From the NCBI GenBank assembly GCA_938005465.1, contig CALLNU010000032.1, forward strand, positions 1 to 21,386: DNA of 21,386 nucleotides, given 5' to 3'. A program made the translations under genes and the position numbers. Shown in pieces: positions 16,901 to 21,386 of this stretch. The DNA is from an uncultured Collinsella sp. (GTDB lineage Bacteria; Actinomycetota; Coriobacteriia; Coriobacteriales; Coriobacteriaceae). Within the stretch, counting starts at the first letter, position 1. Each line of letters begins with the position of its first letter. The notes beneath the pieces were generated by a model. It was not told the DNA's origin. It made no database searches and worked only from the letters and a program-made list of their open reading frames with translations.

Positions 16901-17569
16901 ATGGCAGCAGCTTTTTCCCATGTGATTTTTGATCTGGACGGCACCATCCTCAACACGCTCGAGGACCTGGCGGCCGCCGGCAACCATACCTGCGAGACGC
17001 ACGGCTGGCCCACGTTTGCCGTTGACGAATACCGCTACAAGGTGGGAAACGGCATGCTCAAGCTGGTTGAGCGCTTTATGCCCGCCGAGTACGCGGGCGA
17101 CGGCCGCATGTTTGAGCAGGCGCTTGCTGAGTTTAGAGCTTATTACGGCGAGCACAAGGAGGACCACACCTCACCCTACGCCGGCACGATTGAGATGCTC
17201 GACCGTCTGCGCGCAGCGGGCGTTCAGCTTGCCGTGCTCACCAACAAGGATCATATTTCGGCAGCCCCGCTTATCGAGAAATACTTTGGCTCTGAGCGCT
17301 TTGCGCTGGTGCAGGGCCGTGTCGATGCGTTTCCGCCCAAGCCCGAAGCACCCGTCACGCTGCATGTGATGGAGGAGCTGGGCGCCGATCCGGCAACCAC
17401 GCTCTATGTGGGCGATTCCAATGTCGATATCCTGACCGGCCACAACGCCGGCCTTAAGAGCGCGGGCGTCAGCTGGGGCTTCCGCGGCCGCGCAGAGCTG
17501 GAGGCCGCCGGCGCCGACTACGTGGTGGACACCCAGGCAGAGCTCGCGGCGCTGGTGCTGGGCGAGTAG
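16901..17569 (+). CDS. HAD-family phosphatase, phosphoglycolate phosphatase-like
   Basis: 222 residues from the ATG at 16901, with GGGAG upstream; the open frame extends 5' to 16793 but that part is basic and not conserved-looking. HAD motif I is FDLDGTILN (nucleophile Asp11, acid Asp13), motif II the VLTNKD segment, motif III Lys in PPKPEAP, motif IV GDSNVDILTG. A helical cap (about 18-85) follows motif I, as in Gph and PGMB subfamilies. Gph removes 2-phosphoglycolate, but related HADs act on other sugar phosphates, so the substrate is unproven. The gene follows hypE after 123 bp and may be its own unit. Confidence 0.9.
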   Translation: MAAAFSHVIFDLDGTILNTLEDLAAAGNHTCETHGWPTFAVDEYRYKVGNGMLKLVERFMPAEYAGDGRMFEQALAEFRAYYGEHKEDHTSPYAGTIEMLDRLRAAGVQLAVLTNKDHISAAPLIEKYFGSERFALVQGRVDAFPPKPEAPVTLHVMEELGADPATTLYVGDSNVDILTGHNAGLKSAGVSWGFRGRAELEAAGADYVVDTQAELAALVLGE

Positions 17570-17609
17570 CGGAGCCGCCGCTTAACGTAGCTGCGACAAT
17601 TCTTCCGCA

Positions 17610-17782
17610 CGGAAAGCGCATCCCGTTTTGGAGCTCCGGAATGGGATGCGCTTTCCGCTTGAGCCCCATCGGGGAAACCGCATCCCGTTTCAGAGCAATA
17701 TTCCGGGTCGCGCTTTCCGCAACCCACCCCATCCGGAAACCGCGACCCATTATTCGCCCAAATACCGGCTCGCATTTTCCCG
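17610..17782. repeat. Array of three 62-bp hairpin units (BIME/REP-like), copy B
   Basis: GGAAA starts lie at 17611, 17673 and 17735, exactly 62 bp apart. The first unit is the cleanest: CGGAAAGCGCATCCC and GGGATGCGCTTTCCG are a perfect 15-bp inverted repeat. The other two are imperfect but keep the GGAAA...TTTCC arms. Same unit design, unit count and period as 4651-4822. Confidence 0.8.
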
Positions 17783-17929
17783 AGCATTCGATGCAACGCT
17801 GGTGCAAGGAGTGTCCCCAACTGCCGGCAGAAAAGGAACGTCCCCAAGTGCCGCCCCAATGACTACCATGGCAATGCCGCAGGTAGAGGACGGACAGCGA
17901 GCGACGTCCAGGACGAACAAGTTGGCATG
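17783..17929. repeat. GTCCCCAA-type repeat remnants, no gene seen
   Basis: Two nearby copies of GTCCCCAA(C/G)TGCCG occur at about 17813 and 17840. CCCCAATGACTA (17855-17866) and a 22-bp stretch at 17876-17897 (GCCGCAGGTAGAGGACGG...) recur, with one mismatch in the latter, at 21245-21256 and 21318-21339. No convincing open reading frame is present. Confidence 0.5.
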
Positions 17930-17971
17930 AAAAAGGCGAGGCATAGACCTTCTGGTCATGTCTCGCCTTTT
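17930..17971. terminator. Bidirectional hairpin terminator
   Basis: AAAAGGCGAG-GCATAGACC (17931-17949) and GGTCATG-TCTCGCCTTTT (17954-17971) pair with a one-base bulge and a wobble around a TTCT loop. T-runs follow on both strands, so it can end transcripts from the HAD gene (plus) and the lipoprotein gene (minus). Confidence 0.85.
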
Positions 17972-18042
17972 GAATGACAAATTGTCGTCCTGGGCGGCGC
18001 GCAGCGTCGAGCAGTTGCGGCGTTTGGTAAAACGCCGCAACT
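17955..18042 (-). repeat. Composite 3' hairpin element after the lipoprotein gene (copy 2)
   Basis: Read on the minus strand right after the lipoprotein stop: a 13-bp stem (AGTTGCGGCGTTT with AAACGCCGCAACT, 18013-18025 and 18030-18042) with a TACC loop, a 55-nt stretch (17955-18009) that matches positions 1-55 with four mismatches, and then the terminator hairpin. The first stem differs in sequence from copy 1 but occupies the same place and has the same loop. Confidence 0.75.
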
Positions 18043-18044
18043 CC

Positions 18045-18602
18045 CTAGCTCATCATGGCATTCATCATCTCGTTGGTTGCGGAATCGTCAGCAGACCACT
18101 CGCCGTCGTCATTGCAGGAGTACTTGAAGGTGACCTTGGTGTCCTTGGTCTTAGCAGCCTTGGTCACATCGACCATAACCTGACCGGCCATCTTGTACAG
18201 CTCGTCATCGGAAGGCATCGAATCGAGCGCGGCGACCTTCTCCTGGTACTGGGTGGCAAAATCCTCAACGATCTGGTTCATGGACTTGCAGGTAATGGTG
18301 ACCTCGGCAGTCGCGGTGCCCTTGTCCTCGTCGACCGTCACGTCGCCGATCTTGTAGTCAAAGCCCTCGAGATAGCTCTTGGCGTACTCCTTGGGATCGA
18401 TGCCCAGCTGCTCGAACTCGTCGCCCGAAGCCTCTTCCAGGCCGGCGAGGAAGTCGTCGCCACCGTTCTTGACCTCGTCAAACTGCGTCGTAAGATCCTC
18501 GGTGATGAGCTCCTCAACCGAAGGACCTCCGCAGCCGGAAAGCACAACCACGCACGCGACCAGAACAGCCATCAGGGGCACAAGCAGCAGCTTCTTTTTC
18601 AT
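18045..18602 (-). CDS. Secreted lipoprotein of unknown function
   Basis: 185 residues from the ATG at 18602, with GGGAGGA 6 nt upstream; an earlier in-frame start at 18626 is less likely. The signal peptide MKKKLLLVPLMAVLVACVVV ends in the lipobox LSGC, so Cys24 would be lipidated and the protein anchored on the outer face of the membrane. The mature part is acidic and helical at first (PSVEELITEDLTTQFDEVKN), then has alternating strands with VTVDEDKGTATAEVTITCKS and KVTFKYSCNDDGEW. Its small helix-plus-sheet layout recalls the DUF5105-type lipoproteins, but this is only a guess. No neighbour explains its role. Confidence 0.88.
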   Translation of the reverse strand: MKKKLLLVPLMAVLVACVVVLSGCGGPSVEELITEDLTTQFDEVKNGGDDFLAGLEEASGDEFEQLGIDPKEYAKSYLEGFDYKIGDVTVDEDKGTATAEVTITCKSMNQIVEDFATQYQEKVAALDSMPSDDELYKMAGQVMVDVTKAAKTKDTKVTFKYSCNDDGEWSADDSATNEMMNAMMS

Positions 18603-18781
18603 GAGATTCCTCCCAACAAGCGGCACCGCGCTTCCCGACGCGGCGCACGTCGTAACAATAAGGCCATACTAGCCGCTAACGAACACCCCCGGCAAAGCAA
18701 AGGCGCAGTCGGCTCGATTTATCGTCCGAACGGTTTACCGGTCCGCCCAACGCGCAATAAAACGTTCCGCCGCATTGTAAT

Positions 18782-18810
18782 AAAAAAGGTGGCCGGAAAA
18801 CCCGACCACC
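18782..18810 (-). terminator. Terminator after the EIIA gene
   Basis: On the minus strand GGTGGTCGG, loop GTTTT, CCGGCCACC, then TTTTTT. It lies 27 bp after the EIIA stop. Confidence 0.9.
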
Positions 18811-18836
18811 CTTGCACATCCTTTGGATGCCGCAGT

Positions 18837-19373
18837 TTACTTGCGGACGACCTTAACGATGGCGTCACCGGCGGCGACGGCGGACTCTGCCTCAACGGTG
18901 AGCTCGACGTCGGCAAACTCGGCGGTGTTGGACACGGCCACCACGACGCAGTCCTTATAACCAGCAGCGGCGATCTTGGCACGGTCGATCTTGAGTATGG
19001 GCTGGCCGGCCTTCACAACGTCGTCGGCCTTGACGAAGCCCTCGAAGCCATCGCCGTTCATGTTGACAGTATCGACGCCAACGTGCACCAGAACCTCGAT
19101 GCCGCTATCGGACTGCAGACCCACGGCGTGACCCATGGTGACGGTCACCTTGCCGTCGCAGGGAGCGTAGACCAGGTCGTCCTCGGGCCACACGGCGCAG
19201 CCCTTGCCCAGAACCTCGCCACCAAAGACGGGATCGGGCACGTCGGCCATCTTGATGACCTTGCCCTTGACGGGCGAGCACAGCACGTCGGCGCCGGCAG
19301 AAGCAGAGATGGAAGCGGGAGCTGCAGCAGCGGCAGGCTCAGCCTTCTTCTTAAACATGTCAAACAGACCCAT
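18837..19373 (-). CDS. crr: PTS glucose-type EIIA component
   Basis: 178 residues from the ATG at 19373, with GAGGAG upstream; the frame is open further 5' but that part is unrelated. After a short Ala/Ser-rich leader (11-28), the EIIA-Glc fold begins at VLCSPVKGKVIKMADVPDPVF. Catalytic residues are His82 (MGHAVGLQSDSG) and the phosphorylated His97 (IEVLVHVGVDTV). The C-terminal part VKADDVVKAGQPILKID is also typical. It carries phosphate from HPr to a sugar EIIB/EIIC, glucose or beta-glucoside/N-acetylglucosamine type. It stands alone here, so its transporter partner lies elsewhere; the symbol crr is by similarity. Confidence 0.93.
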   Translation of the reverse strand: MGLFDMFKKKAEPAAAAAPASISASAGADVLCSPVKGKVIKMADVPDPVFGGEVLGKGCAVWPEDDLVYAPCDGKVTVTMGHAVGLQSDSGIEVLVHVGVDTVNMNGDGFEGFVKADDVVKAGQPILKIDRAKIAAAGYKDCVVVAVSNTAEFADVELTVEAESAVAAGDAIVKVVRK

Positions 19374-19422
19374 ACGTTTTCTCCTCTTGATTAAGCGCAA
19401 CGTTATGCGCATGCCTATGGTG

Positions 19423-19451
19423 ATTATAGTGCCAAATGGTTCAAATGCTAA
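19423..19451 (-). promoter_or_regulatory. EIIA gene promoter
   Basis: On the minus strand TTAGCA (-35, plus 19446-19451) and a perfect TATAAT (-10, plus 19423-19428) are 17 bp apart, about 50 bp before the start codon. Confidence 0.65.
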
Positions 19452-19648
19452 GGTGGGGACTCGAATCGCGAGCCCTTCCCGGTAGTGCTCGCGGGACGAG
19501 CATCTCCTTTGCATCGCGGGTCGATAAGCCGAGTATCGTCTGCGCACGGGACGGGCAGAAGCGGGCGCACCAAACCCGATACTTCTTTTCGCTCTCGAGT
19601 CCTGCCGCCGCCCCGTCCCTGACACTTCCTGATACCGACCGAAACGTG

Positions 19649-19673
19649 CCAAAATAAACCCGTCCCTTTTTGG
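19649..19673. repeat. Solo arm of the GGGACAGG-type palindrome
   Basis: Matches the right arm of the nikR-hypF palindrome (11636-11660) with one mismatch, but no complementary partner was found nearby. It looks like a half or decayed copy. Confidence 0.65.
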
Positions 19674-19710
19674 TAGGTTTGGCGAGTGTGGATTTTCGGA
19701 CGCTTAACTA

Positions 19711-19782
19711 ACGAGCGTGGATAATCTCCCACTTTGACTTTGAGGCCGTCACCGAGCCAAAAACGGGAGATTATCCACGTTC
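19711..19782 (+). repeat. Palindromic element flanking fic, left copy
   Basis: GAGCGTGGATAATCTCCC (19713-19730) pairs with 19765-19782 (one G-T wobble). Inside are CACTTTGA on the left and GCCAAAAAC on the right. The right copy at 21154-21219 has the same arms and the same inner motifs in the same orientation. Confidence 0.85.
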
Positions 19783-19825
19783 ATTTTGGATGACCCCCTT
19801 GTACCAAGCCAAGCTCCATGGTCAA

Positions 19826-19929
19826 GTAATAACGACTTTTTATCATTAGATTGTTTACATCAATTCTAATAACTATTTAATCCTTAAACTCGTTATTAGA
19901 ATTGATATGATTAGCCTAATAACGAGTTT
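19826..19929. promoter_or_regulatory. Operator-like array upstream of fic
   Basis: An AT-rich stretch with four copies of a CTAATAACGA(G)TTT motif: 19826-19839 (plus, two changes), 19866-19878 (plus, partial), 19886-19899 (minus, exact) and 19916-19929 (plus, exact). The middle two also form an exact 15-bp inverted repeat (ATCAATTCTAATAAC at 19859-19873; complement at 19892-19906). A TATGAT at 19906-19911 could be the fic -10. It suits binding by a dimeric winged-helix protein, possibly Fic itself. Confidence 0.65.
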
Positions 19930-19955
19930 CCGGCACTAAAGATATGGAGGGCGCG

Positions 19956-21128
19956 ATGCAAATCGAGGAGAACGGCCAGGGAACGCTCCGCAATAATCTA
20001 TCGGGGAAATTGGCTTACTATTCGTTTTTTCCAACGCCCTTGCAATCATTGAGGCAGCTAAACCTCACCGAGGAAACCTATCGCACGCTTTCCGCATGCT
20101 CACGAAAGCTTGGAGAGCTTGAAGGCATGCTCTACTTTGTTCCCAACGCCGACATGTATCTGACAATGTACGTGCGCAAAGAAGCACTCCTTTCTTCGCA
20201 AATTGAGGGAACCCAGTGCACGTTTGACGACCTACTTAGTCCATCGCAAACACAACTCCATCATAAAGATGTCGCAGACGTCGTGAATTACGTCCGTGCT
20301 GTCGACCGCGGCGTAGAACTGCTCAAAAAGATGCCCTTGTGCACGAGACTTCTTAGGCAAGTTCATGCGGTCCTGCTGGACGGAGTGCGCGGAACGGAGA
20401 AGAATCCAGGCGAGCTGCGCTCCTCACAAAACTGGATTGGCCCCTCAGGCTGCACCATTGCAACCGCATCGTTTGTCCCTCCAAACATTGAAGATTTGAG
20501 TAACACGCTCCAGGACCTCGAACGCTTTATCAATGAGCCTCAAGTCGAAATGGATCCGATTGTGCGGGCGGCGCTCGTCCATTACCAATTTGAAACTGCC
20601 CATCCATTCCTAGACGGAAACGGTCGCCTGGGCAGGCTTCTCATTACACTTATGCTCATCAATGATGGCGTTCTTCATTCTTGCTTGTTCTATCCATCGT
20701 TCCAGTTCAAGAAAAACCGAAGCGAGTACTACCGGCAACTCACATCCGTAAGGGAGAGAGGCACTTACGAGGAATGGATAGAGTTTTTCTGCAACAGTCT
20801 TCTCGAGAGTGCGAAGGACTCGGTAGGGTCTTTAAAAAACCTTGTTGACCTCCATAACCGTTCCACAGCAACCATTACCGAAAATCTCGGAAGGACTGCT
20901 GCAAACGGGCAAAGGCTGTTGGGCATTCTTGAAGAGCACCCCATCGTCGACACCGCATTCATCGCTGCCCAACTCGATATCGGCAGGAGTACCGCGAGCT
21001 CGCTCGTCAAATCATTTGAAGAATTGGGTATCCTCCGTCCGCTCGACGAGTCAAGACAGAGATACCGGCAGTACGGGTATGAAGAGTATCTTTCGATTCT
21101 CAGGGAAGACGCCGAGCCGATTAGATAG
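19956..21128 (+). CDS. Fic family protein with C-terminal winged helix (putative AMP-transferase)
   Basis: 390 residues from the ATG at 19956, chosen because GGAGG lies 5 nt upstream; an ATG at 19944 would overlap that site. The N-terminal Fic_N-type helical region holds the inhibitory motif S-x3-E-G in SSQIEG (Ser80, Glu84, Gly85), which blocks ATP gamma-phosphate in autoinhibited Fic enzymes. The catalytic Fic motif HPFLDGNGRLGR is complete at 216-227. The C-terminal part (about 310-375, DTAFIAAQLDIGRSTASSLVKSFEELGIL) is a winged helix. Such proteins attach AMP to a hydroxyl side chain of a target. The target is unknown. Codon use and base composition look AT-richer than the neighbours, and the gene is flanked by identical palindromes, suggesting acquisition as a unit. 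Confidence 0.93.
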   Translation: MQIEENGQGTLRNNLSGKLAYYSFFPTPLQSLRQLNLTEETYRTLSACSRKLGELEGMLYFVPNADMYLTMYVRKEALLSSQIEGTQCTFDDLLSPSQTQLHHKDVADVVNYVRAVDRGVELLKKMPLCTRLLRQVHAVLLDGVRGTEKNPGELRSSQNWIGPSGCTIATASFVPPNIEDLSNTLQDLERFINEPQVEMDPIVRAALVHYQFETAHPFLDGNGRLGRLLITLMLINDGVLHSCLFYPSFQFKKNRSEYYRQLTSVRERGTYEEWIEFFCNSLLESAKDSVGSLKNLVDLHNRSTATITENLGRTAANGQRLLGILEEHPIVDTAFIAAQLDIGRSTASSLVKSFEELGILRPLDESRQRYRQYGYEEYLSILREDAEPIR

Positions 21129-21153
21129 GCATCGCAGCCCAGGCAAATTAAAG

Positions 21154-21219
21154 CGAGCGTGGATAATCTCCCACTTTGAGCCCGCACACAGGCCAAAAAC
21201 GGGAGATTATCCACGCTCG
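21154..21219 (+). repeat. Palindromic element flanking fic, right copy
   Basis: CGAGCGTGGATAATCTCCC (21154-21172) and its exact complement (21201-21219) form a 19-bp stem. It lies 25 bp after the fic stop and may also end its transcript, although no T-tract follows. Confidence 0.85.
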
Positions 21220-21226
21220 TTCCTGA

Positions 21227-21255
21227 GTAGTCATTTTTGAACGTCCCCAATGACT
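21227..21255. repeat. TAGTCATT/AATGACTA inverted repeat with GTCCCC core
   Basis: 8-bp arms (21227-21234, 21248-21255) enclose TTTGAACGTCCCC. The right half recurs at 17835-17866 in altered form, marking another dispersed intergenic repeat. Confidence 0.55.
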
Positions 21256-21344
21256 AGTCCGGCAACGCCGATGCCTTGGCAACGGCAGCGAACGGGCCGC
21301 ATTCGGGGCAAGACGACGCCGCAGGTAGAGAACGGACAGACACT

Positions 21345-21386
21345 ATGACCCAATCCGAGGGCACGGAAACGACAGGAGCCCCCGCT
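21345..21386 (+). CDS. Possible start of a gene running off the window
   Basis: An ATG at 21345 opens a frame of 14 codons (MTQSEGTETTGAPA) that is still open at the window edge. The Ser/Thr/Gly/Ala-rich start is compatible with a protein N-terminus, but the ribosome-binding site is weak and the frame is also open back to 21258. Too little is visible for any function. Confidence 0.3.
   Translation, partial: MTQSEGTETTGAPA

Noticed and set aside
19430..19500. tRNA-like words (GGTTCAAATGC, GGGGACTCGAATC)
   Set aside because: They resemble T-arm sequences but no acceptor, D or anticodon arm could be folded around them on either strand.
19448..19732. 94-codon minus-strand frame upstream of the EIIA gene
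   Set aside because: It is built from two repeat elements and the EIIA promoter region, has no ribosome-binding site and no protein-like pattern.
19956..21128. Fic gene as the toxin of a classic two-gene toxin-antitoxin pair
   Set aside because: No small antitoxin gene adjoins it; the inhibitory S-x3-E-G motif is built into the same protein, which fits an autoinhibited single-chain Fic.

Overview
The window is a GC-rich bacterial chromosome segment that looks like a coriobacterium (Actinomycetota), most likely Collinsella or a close relative. The grounds are the actinobacterial-type dnaK-grpE-dnaJ-hspR cluster, anaerobic metabolism (a 2x[4Fe-4S] ferredoxin and NiFe-hydrogenase maturation genes), and many palindromic intergenic repeats. 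The genus is an inference from gene content and style; no rRNA or tRNA gene was found.

Layout from left to right. Positions 1-4387 (minus strand) hold the heat-shock operon dnaK, grpE, a zinc-finger-less dnaJ and the MerR-type repressor gene hspR, which ends in a composite hairpin element. Positions 4388-5045 are gene-free and hold an array of three 62-bp hairpin units and the ferredoxin promoter. The ferredoxin gene is at 5046-5231 with a strong terminator. Positions 5433-9385 (minus strand) are a complete de novo NAD operon, nadA-nadB-nadC, ending in its presumed repressor niaR. A perfect 19-bp inverted repeat lies over the nadA promoter. Next come a divergent pair: an unrecognised protein that looks like a degenerate uracil-DNA-glycosylase fold (minus) and thioredoxin (plus).

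Positions 10807-16777 (plus strand) are a nickel/hydrogenase block: a small His-rich helical protein coupled to nikR, a palindromic repeat, then hypF, hypC, hypD and hypE. Together HypF, HypE, HypC and HypD make and deliver the Fe(CN)2CO part of the NiFe active site. NikR would sense nickel. hypA, hypB and the hydrogenase structural genes are not in the window. A HAD phosphatase gene (gph-like) follows.

Positions 17570-18044 are a repeat-rich convergent intergenic region with a second three-unit 62-bp array and a second copy of the composite 3' element seen at position 1. The minus-strand genes for a lipoprotein and a glucose-type EIIA PTS protein come next. The right end carries a visibly AT-richer Fic-family gene with a C-terminal winged helix. 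An array of operator-like repeats precedes it, and the same palindromic element flanks it on both sides in direct orientation, giving a cassette-like appearance. The last ~160 bp hold more repeats and possibly the start of another gene.

The most unusual content is the fic cassette with its operator array, the two 62-bp hairpin arrays, the paired 3' elements whose stems differ in sequence but keep pairing, and the HxxxHxxxH protein coupled to nikR.
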